In this document: positions 8,031 to 16,310 of the stretch, in pieces | Numbering within the stretch: the first letter of the stretch is position 1 | Layout: the number at the start of each line of letters is the position of its first letter | Assembly: GCA_947629075.1 (NCBI GenBank) | Contig: CANRCI010000015.1 | Location: 1 to 18,786, forward strand | Reading direction: 5' to 3' | Length of the DNA stretch: 18,786 bases | DNA from: an uncultured Bacilli bacterium | GTDB lineage: Bacteria; Bacillota_I; Bacilli_A; RF39; UBA660 | Notes under the pieces: generated by a model | The model's input: only the letters and a program-made list of their open reading frames with translations | Databases searched by the model: none | What the model was told of the DNA's origin: nothing | Made by a program: the position numbers and the translations under genes

Positions 8031-9001
8031 AAAAAATAATTATCGGATTAGGTATCATCATTCTTTTAATCGCCCTCGGAAATGTCAAATATACGGAATT
8101 AAACAATATCGGTATCATTGATACTATCGGAATTACCAAAGAAGAAAACGACTATAAAGTTTATGTCAAAGTATTAATCCCCCAAAAGAATGACGAAAAC
8201 AATTACGAAATATACGACTTCAACTTAAAAAGTATGAATTATTTAATGAATGAGCTCTACAAAAAAGAAAATAAAGATATTCTTCTCTCTCATTTAAATC
8301 TTCTCATTCTAGATAATGATCTAACCAAAAAAGAATACAAAGAAATATTTAACTTTTTTCTAAACCAAGATTCTCGCTCTAACAATTTCAATGTAGTATC
8401 ACTCCAAAACTTTAACAGTAAAATTCTTAATGAATCGTCATTAGATATCAATAATCTTTTAAATAACAATTATCAAAATACAGCTGAAATATATCCAGCT
8501 ACTTTTAATGAAACCATAAGAGATATTTTAGAAAATGACATATCTTATCTCCCAATAATATCTTATAAAGACCAAAGTGAAGTTGAGGGAATGAAGATAA
8601 TCTACAACAAGAATTACAATTTAAATCTCAAGGAAGCAACTATTATCAACATATTAAAGAATCGAGTTCAAAACATAAATACCACCATCGACGATAAACA
8701 GATAAAAGTAGTTAAACTGAATACTTTTATTGAAACGAATAAAAATAAAGTAACCATTACGATTACTAGTACTGTAAACGCCAAAGAAAATATCAAAGAG
8801 ATATTCGAAAACTATTACCGCGATGAAATACTTAAATTTTTAAAAGAAAAAGATAACAGTTATATATTAAGTTTAATAAAAAAAGAAAATTATAATTACT
8901 TTAAGAATAATAAGGTAGTAAATATCGATTATGAAATTAATTTTAATACTCATGAAAATACTTCATCAATAATAAAAGGAAGTGATTATCTTGAAAAATA
9001 A
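8027..9001 (+). CDS. gerAC: Spore germination receptor C subunit, lacking the lipobox cysteine
   Basis: This 324-residue protein lies between the A and B subunit genes and shows the GerAC opening pattern: a hydrophobic N-terminus, then E-L-N-N-I-G-I-I-D-T-I-G-I-T (24-37), equivalent to the family's E-[IL]-x-x-L-x-[IV]-V-x-G-I-G-[IV]-D. GerAC proteins are normally lipoproteins with Cys-Trp just before this point. Here the equivalent position is Asn19 (L-G-N-V) and no cysteine is present, so the protein is probably held by an uncleaved N-terminal helix. It is also shorter than the usual roughly 370 residues. Role: extracytoplasmic component of the germinant receptor. The order A-C-B differs from the A-B-C of B. 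subtilis gerA. Confidence 0.85.
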   Translation: MKKIIIGLGIIILLIALGNVKYTELNNIGIIDTIGITKEENDYKVYVKVLIPQKNDENNYEIYDFNLKSMNYLMNELYKKENKDILLSHLNLLILDNDLTKKEYKEIFNFFLNQDSRSNNFNVVSLQNFNSKILNESSLDINNLLNNNYQNTAEIYPATFNETIRDILENDISYLPIISYKDQSEVEGMKIIYNKNYNLNLKEATIINILKNRVQNINTTIDDKQIKVVKLNTFIETNKNKVTITITSTVNAKENIKEIFENYYRDEILKFLKEKDNSYILSLIKKENYNYFKNNKVVNIDYEINFNTHENTSSIIKGSDYLEK

Positions 9002-10049
9002 AATCAATAATTACGATCTATTTTTCTTAATGATCTATTTTACATCTAGCTTAATATTTACAACTACTCTTTCAGTAGTCTGTGAGAACAGCATCTATCG
9101 AACTATTCCTAATATTCTTTTATCAATTGTTGCTTCTCTTGTAATAATACTGCTATTTTATTTAATAATTAATTTTAAGCCCAATAAATCGATATTTGAA
9201 AAACTAGACTTTCTTCCCCAGTTTTTATATAGTTTTATAAATGTCTTATTAATTATTACTACTTTTATTTATACAGTATTTTTAATAGATAGTACTTCTC
9301 TTTTCATAAACTTGAATTATCTTACCAATATGCATCCCAGTTTTTTAGTCATAACTGTTTTAGCATTAGTAATATATCTAAATACTAAAGGAATAAATAC
9401 TATTATTAAAACTAGTACTCTAATATTTTATACTTATTTTTCTTTATTAGTTATAACCATTCTCTTTCTTTTTCCATATCTAAATATCTTGAACGTCTTA
9501 CCAATTGAAATGGGATTTGATTTTAAATTGATCATCTTTAACTCATTAATTACCTTTACTCCTCTTTTACTTCTCTTAATCATCCCAAAACAAATGATCA
9601 GAGAACATGACAAAACTAATAAAAAAATGTTTATATATCTAATTGTTGTCATATCTCTCATAATAATTAAAACCATATTTTCGATAAGTATCCTAAGTTA
9701 TCGTTACATATCACTTACTACTTATCCCAATATCGCTATTTTTAAAGAGATAAAACTCTTAAATTTCTTAGAAAGAATTGAACTAATTTTAGGTATCAGT
9801 CAGATCTTAGAATTATTTATTACCATGTCTTTTAGTTTTAATTACATCAAAGATGGTTTAATTAAGACATTAAAACCTAAAAAAGATATGAATAAGATTT
9901 ATTCATACCTCATCGGACTATTTATCTTTCTTGCGACGATTACCTTTACTCATATCGATAATACGCTTTTGTGTTACAGTTTAATAACTTTTGTCATTAC
10001 ACACGTAGTAATATCATTTATCATATTTCTTCATAAAATTTTCACTTAA
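8991..10049 (+). CDS. gerAB: Spore germination receptor B subunit (APC-type permease)
   Basis: This 352-residue, very hydrophobic protein has about ten membrane helices and fits the GerAB spore-permease family (APC superfamily), the germinant-binding subunit of GerA receptors. I place the start at TTG 8991, because AAGGAAGTGA lies at the right distance before it. A longer reading from GTG 8982 would begin inside that ribosome-binding site. The gene overlaps the end of gerAC by 11 bases. Identification rests on length, helix pattern and position next to A and C subunits; individual binding residues cannot be assigned by eye. The C-terminus ends in the membrane. Confidence 0.88.
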   Translation: MKNKINNYDLFFLMIYFTSSLIFTTTLSVVCENSIYRTIPNILLSIVASLVIILLFYLIINFKPNKSIFEKLDFLPQFLYSFINVLLIITTFIYTVFLIDSTSLFINLNYLTNMHPSFLVITVLALVIYLNTKGINTIIKTSTLIFYTYFSLLVITILFLFPYLNILNVLPIEMGFDFKLIIFNSLITFTPLLLLLIIPKQMIREHDKTNKKMFIYLIVVISLIIIKTIFSISILSYRYISLTTYPNIAIFKEIKLLNFLERIELILGISQILELFITMSFSFNYIKDGLIKTLKPKKDMNKIYSYLIGLFIFLATITFTHIDNTLLCYSLITFVITHVVISFIIFLHKIFT

Positions 10050-10078
10050 TTTTCATATTAGTAAAATATAATTATAAT

Positions 10079-10092
10079 GTACTAATTAGTAC
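10079..10092. repeat. 14-bp perfect palindrome beside the convergent terminator
   Basis: GTACTAATTAGTAC is a perfect inverted repeat abutting the terminator stem at 10093. It is in the 3' region of both converging units, so it may extend the RNA hairpin or be a protein-binding site. Function unknown. Confidence 0.4.
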
Positions 10093-10128
10093 AAAAGGGT
10101 CACCAATCTCTCACCTGGTGACCCTTTT
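10093..10128. terminator. Strong convergent terminator between the ger operon and the minus-strand cluster
   Basis: A perfect 13-bp stem, AAAAGGGTCACCA (10093-10105) with TGGTGACCCTTTT (10116-10128), encloses a 10-base loop. On plus it is followed by TTTTAATTGTTTTT and ends the ger operon. On minus it is followed by TTTTGTAC. Its right arm overlaps the stop codon of the minus-strand gene, showing how compact this junction is. Confidence 0.9.
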
Positions 10129-10654
10129 AATTGTTTTTAGATAAATCTTCCAGTGATGTCTTTACATCTTGTAATACTTTCCAATTGTTATCTTTGTTCT
10201 TTACTTCGAAACATATTACTAGACAACCATCTTCACCTAAATCGACAATAATTATATTTAAATTGTAACTTTTATCAATATCGGAATAGTAAACCTCTTT
10301 GGTATTGATAAAAGTTTTATAATTTTTAATCGATGTTTCTTTAGTATCAGTAGTAACTTCTCTACTTCCACTGTTTACGAATACTTCACTTAAATCGACT
10401 AATTCATCATAAGATAGATCAGACATATAAATAGATGAATAAGGTATATCATCGCGTTTAAAGTGACCTTCTTCGGTTGATGAATCATAGGTATAATTAT
10501 ATTCATTGGCAATTAGAAAACTGTAATCATGAATTTTTACTTCTATCTTTCTTCCATCTTGATCAATAAAATATCTTTTATAGAAATAGCCACCAAACAG
10601 TAGGGAAATTATTAATACTATAAATACTAAAATTCGTATATCTTTCTTTTGCAA
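10127..10654 (-). CDS. Membrane-anchored protein of unknown function, last gene of the cluster
   Basis: This 175-residue protein starts with a short basic segment and one membrane helix (about residues 7-22), then a predicted extracytoplasmic domain with alternating hydrophobic residues, suggesting a beta-rich fold. I do not recognise the family with certainty. The start is placed at TTG 10654, five bases after GTAGGTGG, which itself overlaps the stop of the preceding gene; a GTG at 10663 lies inside that ribosome-binding site. Its pattern (I-Y-M-S-D-L-S-Y-D-E-L, a central I-K-N-Y-K-T, then two strands and a final helix) resembles the neighbouring 168-residue protein, so the two may be paralogues. 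Two cysteines lie near the C-terminus. Confidence 0.8.
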   Translation of the reverse strand: MQKKDIRILVFIVLIISLLFGGYFYKRYFIDQDGRKIEVKIHDYSFLIANEYNYTYDSSTEEGHFKRDDIPYSSIYMSDLSYDELVDLSEVFVNSGSREVTTDTKETSIKNYKTFINTKEVYYSDIDKSYNLNIIIVDLGEDGCLVICFEVKNKDNNWKVLQDVKTSLEDLSKNN

Positions 10655-10663
10655 AAAAACCAC

Positions 10664-11170
10664 CTACACAATCTCTAAACTGTTCAAAACTATATCGTAT
10701 GACTCCTGGTACAAATAAAAATCATCTTGTTTAGCAGAAAGGGTTACGACATATATTTTTTGATCACCAAATTTTACTTGGACATCTAAAAAACCATTCT
10801 CATCTTCGTATAAATATTGGTAATTATCATTATCGCGGTACGTATTTTTCATATTTAAATCTTTAACTACGTCATTGGCAAGTCTTAAAGCAATCGTCTC
10901 TTTATCATCGCTTATTTTATCGATGTCGTAATGGATAACTTTGACATTAATACTAGCGTTATTATCGCGATTATTAAGACGAACTAGATTACCATTGTCA
11001 TAAGTCTTAACATCACTAAAAATTGTATCATGACTAAATTTTATATCATAAGAAGAATAATTGTAGATATTAAATTTATTATTGGATATATGAATGCTGT
11101 ATAGTGAAAGTACAGAAATTGCGACCACGATGACAATAAAAACATTTTTTAAAATAGACATTTTTTTCAT
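10664..11170 (-). CDS. Membrane-anchored protein of unknown function
   Basis: This 168-residue protein has one N-terminal membrane helix (about residues 8-26) and a predicted outside domain of beta strands ending in V-Y-V-V-T-L-S-A-K and a C-terminal helix (D-I-V-L-N-S-L). That layout recalls small PsbP-like or lipoprotein-like extracytoplasmic domains, but this is an impression, not an assignment. GGAGGG lies six bases before the ATG, and the start codon overlaps the previous stop by one base (TAATG), so it is coupled to the HtrA-like gene upstream. It has no cysteine and no catalytic motif that I can see. Confidence 0.83.
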   Translation of the reverse strand: MKKMSILKNVFIVIVVAISVLSLYSIHISNNKFNIYNYSSYDIKFSHDTIFSDVKTYDNGNLVRLNNRDNNASINVKVIHYDIDKISDDKETIALRLANDVVKDLNMKNTYRDNDNYQYLYEDENGFLDVQVKFGDQKIYVVTLSAKQDDFYLYQESYDIVLNSLEIV

Positions 11171-12687
11171 TATGCACCCTCCACTATAACGACAATATAC
11201 CCGGAATAATCTTTAACGGAAACTCTTAAACTATCTTTTTTATAAGTACCATTATCTAAAGCAAAGCCATTATCAGTTAAATAATCTACATAAAGTTTAA
11301 TTATATCGCTATTCTCACTATCAGATTTATTGGTATAGCGATATATCTTGAAGTTACCCTTTCGAAAAGAGGCATTTAATGTAACAGGAAATAAATCAGA
11401 AATTGCTGGAATATTTTTATCTAATTTGACGTTTTTAGCAAGTTTTAAATCGGAATCAGTATTTTTTGGCAATACTTTTATACGGGAGAATTTTCTATTA
11501 GCTAACCTTTTGAAATCGTGTTTAAAATATTTAACTGATAAAGCTACGTTAAACGATGAATTTCTACCGGCTAGAACTGTATTTATTCCCACTAACTGTA
11601 GGTTGCGATTAAATATTGGACTAGAATTATCTTTTTTAGTAAGTGGCATACTTATAAGTAAAGAATCATCACTACCTGTAATTTTGTATCCTGAAGATAT
11701 AGTTAGTCCCAGTCCTAAACTAGAAGAGATGGTTACGACATTGTCATAAGATGTAATTTCATCATAGGAAACATCGACACCTACTCCTACTTCTCTATCT
11801 AATTTTAAAAGAGTAAGTCCCACTTCTTCATAATTTTTAATAATGCCATCTACTTTTACTTTTTCGCCATTAAAAGTAAGTGATAGATTATCTAACTCAT
11901 CTAAAGCATCGATACTAGTTAGGACAACACCACTTCTGACAAAGAATGATACATAACTATCGTTTTCTCCATTTAACAATAAAACTTTGTCTTTATTAGC
12001 ATTATAAATATTAACTACTCTACGGTTATCTAACACTAGATAATTATAATTTTTAAAACTTGGATTATATCGCAAGAAAGTTCCAAAAACATTGACTGAA
12101 CCACGACTCAAAAGACGTTCTCTAACTTCTTTATAGTTGATTGCGTTAAGATAATCTCTTTGATATTCAAACATGACTTTATTAACTTTGTATTGATTAC
12201 TCATCTCTTCATAGACGACATCTAAAGTAAATATGGCAGGATTGATACTATCTACTGTAACATCAACTAAATAATGGGAATTAAACAATTTTTGAATTTT
12301 AACTTGTGAAATGTTTTGAAACGAAAAATTAGTCATCTTAAAGTGATTGATCAAAGAGTTTATCTCATTGATCTTACTTGTCCATACAGGGTTTTCATTT
12401 CTTATATCATCTAGAATTTTTAAATCATCACGGACAAAATATTTAAGGATTCTGTCTTGATCTACATTAGGACTCTTAAAATTATTTACAAAATTTCTAC
12501 TTACCAAATCAATTTTATTTAACTCTTCATCACTAATCGCTAGTTCTTGATAAGAAGAATTGACTTTTAGATTAAAGTTTAAATTAGGATTATATCTCTC
12601 TTTAAGACGTAATGCATAAATTAACAGAAAAGCAATAATGATGCCCAATAAAATATCTAAAATGTACTTAAAAACATTCTTTTTCAT
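11170..12687 (-). CDS. Membrane protein with degenerate HtrA/trypsin-like domain
   Basis: This 505-residue protein has one membrane helix (about 9-27) and a large outside part. Residues 40-180 look like a small alpha-beta domain. Residues 245-385 follow the HtrA protease layout: G-V-V-L-T-S-I-D-A-L (253-262) where HtrA has G-x-x-x-T-N-x-H-V-V; V-G-L-T-L-L-K-L (289-296) where HtrA has T-D-L-A-V-L-K-I; and D-N-S-S-P-I-F-N (353-360) then V-G-I-N-T, where HtrA has G-N-S-G-G-P-L. Only the serine (Ser355) is retained; the histidine is Asp260 and the aspartate is Gly290, so it is probably not a protease. No PDZ domain is seen; a separate 70-residue C-terminal domain follows. AGGTGATG lies just before the ATG and overlaps the end of the zinc-ribbon gene. 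Confidence 0.78.
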   Translation of the reverse strand: MKKNVFKYILDILLGIIIAFLLIYALRLKERYNPNLNFNLKVNSSYQELAISDEELNKIDLVSRNFVNNFKSPNVDQDRILKYFVRDDLKILDDIRNENPVWTSKINEINSLINHFKMTNFSFQNISQVKIQKLFNSHYLVDVTVDSINPAIFTLDVVYEEMSNQYKVNKVMFEYQRDYLNAINYKEVRERLLSRGSVNVFGTFLRYNPSFKNYNYLVLDNRRVVNIYNANKDKVLLLNGENDSYVSFFVRSGVVLTSIDALDELDNLSLTFNGEKVKVDGIIKNYEEVGLTLLKLDREVGVGVDVSYDEITSYDNVVTISSSLGLGLTISSGYKITGSDDSLLISMPLTKKDNSSPIFNRNLQLVGINTVLAGRNSSFNVALSVKYFKHDFKRLANRKFSRIKVLPKNTDSDLKLAKNVKLDKNIPAISDLFPVTLNASFRKGNFKIYRYTNKSDSENSDIIKLYVDYLTDNGFALDNGTYKKDSLRVSVKDYSGYIVVIVEGA

Positions 12688-12695
12688 TACATCAC

Positions 12696-13844
12696 CTACT
12701 TACTCAAATCTAGTAAAACCAATCTATTAATCTCTTGTGATAACGTACTAGCATTACTACCATTGATAAACGAATCCAAAATAGCATCTTCAAAAGTATT
12801 AGTATAACTCTCCATACTGCGTTTACTTATCGTCTTTCTAGCTTCATTTAAACTAATCTCTTCACGATTGTTTTGTTTTCTAAGTAAATTGATATTGGAA
12901 AGAGCAACTTCTACTACATTTTTAGAATATTCTTCACGTTCAACACTTTTTAAAAATTTAGAATAGTTGACATAATCATCGATAACTAAATCATCTAATT
13001 TATAATTTTGAGCGGTTAAATAATAATTAAGTGCACTAATCATTTCGCCTGTAACTAAATCTTGGGCTACACTATTTTTGACATAATAACCATCATTCAT
13101 CTTTATGGCATAGCTTTTCTTAAGTTTATCGTAATCTTTAAATTCATCACCAAGATTTATTTTTTTCACTAAAGCATGATAATTATCACTGGAAAATAAA
13201 ACATTAGCACTAAATCCCGTCTCTTTACCAAATTCGATGACATCTACTAACCTTTTATCGGTCGGATAACGATTTTTAAAATTGTTCAAACGAACTAATA
13301 GATCATTCATTAATGATTTATCAACGGAACAAAAAGAATTGAAATAAATGTTTAAATTAGACTTATAATTATTAGCTATGGTTTGGTAACTTATATCATT
13401 ACACTTATTACTAGTGACAGAATTAGAATTTATTTCATTTTCGACGAACAAAAAAAATTCGGACTTATCAGTAGGATAAAACTCCTCTTCTTCTTTGCGA
13501 TATAGATCACGACACATTTTTATATTAGTTCTAGTCGAGCAAAAGCTCATAAATTCATTCTCAGTCAAAAAGTTTTTACCATCATTCATCTTATATGAAA
13601 TAGTGAGAACTAACCCGATTAAAACGAATGCCCCAAGTGATAAAAAGACGACAGCTAAACCACTGTTTATCGGTTTTGTCTCACGCTTAAAAGAAGATTT
13701 CTTTTTTGCTACTTTGCGAAGTGATACGAAATCCAATTCCTTAGTACTTTCGACATCATTTTTTAAGTTGACAAAAGAAAATCCGCAATTAGAACAAAAC
13801 TTGACATCTTTAGCAAAGCTTTTACCACATTTTGGACACTTCAT
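12696..13844 (-). CDS. Zinc-ribbon, single-pass membrane protein
   Basis: This 382-residue protein opens with a zinc ribbon, C-P-K-C (3-6) and C-S-N-C (17-20), on the cytoplasmic side. A basic linker and one membrane helix (about 62-84) follow, then some 295 outside residues rich in helices. The outside part has four cysteines (102, 111, 148, 172) that could form two disulfides. The topology (ribbon, helix, large external region) is like TcaA and related Gram-positive envelope proteins, but I see no clear sequence match. It lies two bases after one cluster gene and nine before the next, so it is clearly in one operon with them. It may be the scaffold or sensor of the cluster; that is inference. 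Confidence 0.82.
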   Translation of the reverse strand: MKCPKCGKSFAKDVKFCSNCGFSFVNLKNDVESTKELDFVSLRKVAKKKSSFKRETKPINSGLAVVFLSLGAFVLIGLVLTISYKMNDGKNFLTENEFMSFCSTRTNIKMCRDLYRKEEEEFYPTDKSEFFLFVENEINSNSVTSNKCNDISYQTIANNYKSNLNIYFNSFCSVDKSLMNDLLVRLNNFKNRYPTDKRLVDVIEFGKETGFSANVLFSSDNYHALVKKINLGDEFKDYDKLKKSYAIKMNDGYYVKNSVAQDLVTGEMISALNYYLTAQNYKLDDLVIDDYVNYSKFLKSVEREEYSKNVVEVALSNINLLRKQNNREEISLNEARKTISKRSMESYTNTFEDAILDSFINGSNASTLSQEINRLVLLDLSK

Positions 13845-13845
13845 A

Positions 13846-14931
13846 CTAATATTCCTCTACCTCAAAATTTGCAAATTTCTTAATGAAATCACTAGATAAA
13901 TGATCTTCTTTTAACTGAATTCCAAAGAAGTTAACTGAATAAACTAATTTATCAGAAACCGCAATTAATAAATAACCAGTCTCTTTATCATTTTGATCTC
14001 TATCAACAAAGTAACAAGCATCATATCCAGCTATCTTTTCACATACAATCGTTTTGGGATCATTAGCGTATTCAACAGCTAAATCTTTTAAATTATTCTT
14101 TATTAAATGACCCAAATTGATATCCATATTGTAGATATCATTATTACTAAATGTATAGCGGAACATCGCATGATAATTGTCGAACATCGAATCAATTGGT
14201 TCAAACTCATCATCAATACTAACCTTAACATTTATACCGTGTTCAAAAGATTCATTGTTATTAGATTTTAAATTGAAGACGTACTTATCATTTTCTTTAT
14301 CATACAACTTTACAGCTTTACTATCTTTATTAAATGATTCTAAAATATCTTTAACAGCATCAAAAGAAATAACACCATTACTAGTCTTTAAAGTTAATGA
14401 CAAATATCTTTCATCAAAAATATTGAAAACCACATACCAAATAGATTCGTAAACATCTACATTTAAAGTATTAACCTGAACGTAGTAGTAAGTTTTACCA
14501 GCAACTTTAAAATTACCGTCTTTAAACTTAGTATCTTTATATGTTTCATTAGAATTAATCTGATCTTTAAACTCTTTCAAAGATTTATCAACATTAGTAT
14601 TTAAATTCATATCGATATTTAATAATACGCTTCCATCTTCATTTTGAAATTCTTGATTGAAAGAATTAGTAAGATAATATTTTTTTACACAATCAGGGTA
14701 TTTGAAATTTATTTTTTTAGAATCGTTATCATATATATAATCGCTGTTCAAATTGTAATTAGAACATACTTGCTCCAAATTATGATCGTTTAGAGCTTGT
14801 ACTTTAACTTCATCAAAATTGGCAAAACCACTATCAACTTTTTTCTCGGTACTACTCAATTGTAAAAAGAAGCCTCCCCCAATTACGACAATACCTACTA
14901 TAAAAATCATAACTGCTAATATCTTTTTCAT
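13846..14931 (-). CDS. Membrane-anchored two-domain protein of unknown function
   Basis: This 361-residue protein has one N-terminal membrane helix (about residues 5-22) and a long outside part that appears to be two similar beta-rich domains of about 140 residues, each ending in strands and a helix. Cysteine pairs occur in each half (C-S-N-Y region with P-D-C, and V-C-E-K with D-A-C-Y). No enzyme motif is visible. The start is placed at ATG 14931, eight bases after AAAGGG; longer GTG or TTG starts would lie in that site. It begins 22 bases after the yqxA-like gene and ends one base before the zinc-ribbon start. The domain layout resembles the two small proteins at the end of the cluster. Confidence 0.8.
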   Translation of the reverse strand: MKKILAVMIFIVGIVVIGGGFFLQLSSTEKKVDSGFANFDEVKVQALNDHNLEQVCSNYNLNSDYIYDNDSKKINFKYPDCVKKYYLTNSFNQEFQNEDGSVLLNIDMNLNTNVDKSLKEFKDQINSNETYKDTKFKDGNFKVAGKTYYYVQVNTLNVDVYESIWYVVFNIFDERYLSLTLKTSNGVISFDAVKDILESFNKDSKAVKLYDKENDKYVFNLKSNNNESFEHGINVKVSIDDEFEPIDSMFDNYHAMFRYTFSNNDIYNMDINLGHLIKNNLKDLAVEYANDPKTIVCEKIAGYDACYFVDRDQNDKETGYLLIAVSDKLVYSVNFFGIQLKEDHLSSDFIKKFANFEVEEY

Positions 14932-14953
14932 ATCCAACACCCTTTATTCTATA

Positions 14954-15322
14954 TCAAATATAATTATACAATAAATATGGTAAAAAAGGAAGTATAAAAC
15001 TAGTATTTACAGCTCGATCGATAAAACTAAAAATCTTTTTAGCACCTGTTGTAATTACATCTTCTATTTTCTTGGAAATATATCTTCCCGTGTTGGAAAA
15101 ACGATTATCATAATCTCTAGTCGTGTTCTCTAAATAGTTGTTAATATCAATTTTTTTACCAGCTTTGACATCTTTTTCAAATTGATCTATCGCCTCATTA
15201 GTAAGAATTGTCTTCTGTTCCAATTCTCCTTCATAATAACCGTTAGTACTAGCAATAATCATTCCTAAAAAAGAGATTATCACTACTAGAACGACAACTT
15301 TCAAAATATCAGATTTTTTCAT
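14954..15322 (-). CDS. YqxA-like small membrane protein following spoIIP
   Basis: This 122-residue protein has an N-terminal membrane helix (about 7-25, ending near a Gly-Met), a charged middle and a hydrophobic C-terminal segment. Its place directly after spoIIP, with a 14-base overlap, is where B. subtilis has yqxA (DUF3679), a protein of similar size and layout. I infer it is the counterpart from position and topology; the sequence similarity by eye is weak. AGGAG stands seven bases before the ATG. The function is unknown; it may assist SpoIIP or be unrelated to it. Confidence 0.75.
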   Translation of the reverse strand: MKKSDILKVVVLVVIISFLGMIIASTNGYYEGELEQKTILTNEAIDQFEKDVKAGKKIDINNYLENTTRDYDNRFSNTGRYISKKIEDVITTGAKKIFSFIDRAVNTSFILPFLPYLLYNYI

Positions 15323-16226
15323 TTTGTTCTCCTATATATTTAATTAATATTTTTGATAGTGCAACCACACTATTATTAACTTCAACGATGTCATTATCAC
15401 TGCCACCTATCTCAAAAAGAAAGGTATACTTTGAAAAGTCTTGATTATATATTCCATTTACTCCTTTACCACTTTTTTTATAAATGCCTCGACTAATAGT
15501 TGGATATTCTTCTTTCAACATACTATCTATGATTTCTGCTTCTTTTAAATTATCTTTATATTTGTCGTGATCAAGTCCAACTAATATCATTATCTTGGCA
15601 TACTTTTCTCCCTTAATCGTGGTAGTAGTTATACTTCTCTTAACTGAATCGCGATGTAAATCGATAAAATACTTTAAACTGCTGTGATTCTTCTTAGCAC
15701 TTTCCATAAACATTTTAGTAACCTTGTAACTCTTATTGTATTTCCAGTTATTTGTATTTAAAATATCCTTAACACTATTTTCTTCTACTAAAGAATTAAT
15801 CCCAGCTTTATCTAAATTTTCTTTCAAGATGTAACTAGCCATCATGACGTTGGGTTTTATGTTGTAATTCTCTAAACTTTTAGCGCTGTACTCTTCGGTT
15901 TGATGAGAATTATAAATGTATACCAATGGTTCTTTATTAACTTTAGCAACCGGAGCTTCACTATTTACTTTAACACTTTTTAAAGATACTTCATCATATA
16001 TAAATTTACTTCCTTCCAATTTAACTAGATTTTGATATATCCCCTTAAAATCGTAATAGTCATTTAATGCATCTGCTTTAATACTAGAAGAAGATTTGAT
16101 TAAATAGTGATAAAAATTGTTATTACCTAGTTCTAAATTAACTCTATCTAAAAGAGAAAAAGTAATACTAAATGAAACCGTTAAAAACACAATAAAGACC
16201 AGAACCTTAAATTTAATCTTCTTCAT
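15309..16226 (-). CDS. spoIIP: SpoIIP, sporulation peptidoglycan amidase/endopeptidase
   Basis: This 305-residue protein is the SpoIIP hydrolase, which with SpoIID and SpoIIM degrades septal peptidoglycan so the mother cell can engulf the forespore. A membrane helix (about 8-26) anchors it, and the catalytic domain starts near residue 98. Zinc-ligand motifs are visible: Y-N-S-H-Q-T-E with His108, I-D-L-H-R-D with His191, and F-E-I-G-G with Glu272. The start is placed at ATG 16226, preceded by GGTGATA; a TTG at 16259 would add 11 residues but has no ribosome-binding site. Upstream is gpr, as in Bacillus. Compared with B. subtilis SpoIIP (about 400 residues) the region between membrane helix and enzyme domain is short. 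Confidence 0.93.
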   Translation of the reverse strand: MKKIKFKVLVFIVFLTVSFSITFSLLDRVNLELGNNNFYHYLIKSSSSIKADALNDYYDFKGIYQNLVKLEGSKFIYDEVSLKSVKVNSEAPVAKVNKEPLVYIYNSHQTEEYSAKSLENYNIKPNVMMASYILKENLDKAGINSLVEENSVKDILNTNNWKYNKSYKVTKMFMESAKKNHSSLKYFIDLHRDSVKRSITTTTIKGEKYAKIMILVGLDHDKYKDNLKEAEIIDSMLKEEYPTISRGIYKKSGKGVNGIYNQDFSKYTFLFEIGGSDNDIVEVNNSVVALSKILIKYIGEQNEKI

Positions 16227-16282
16227 ATTATCACCATAATAATTATTATATTTCTTCAAACCAAGAATTTTGACGATATATG

Positions 16283-16310
16283 AAAAAAAGAAAGAATTAT
16301 ATTTCTTTCT
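16283..16310 (-). terminator. Possible terminator overlapping the gpr stop codon
   Basis: An 8-bp stem, AGAAAGAA (16289-16296) with TTCTTTCT (16303-16310), has a six-base loop and runs into T residues on minus (16283-16288). The stem is AT-rich and thus weak. It may end gpr transcription or only reduce read-through into spoIIP. Confidence 0.45.

Noticed and set aside
6630..10049. Possible reassignment of TGA to tryptophan, as in Mycoplasma-like relatives
   Set aside because: TGA ends gerAA in an ATGA overlap and ends spoIIP, and tryptophans at conserved positions use TGG.
11348..11749. 133-codon plus-strand ORF antisense to the HtrA-like gene
   Set aside because: The minus frame is in a tight operon with good ribosome-binding sites; the plus ORF has none and no recognisable domain.
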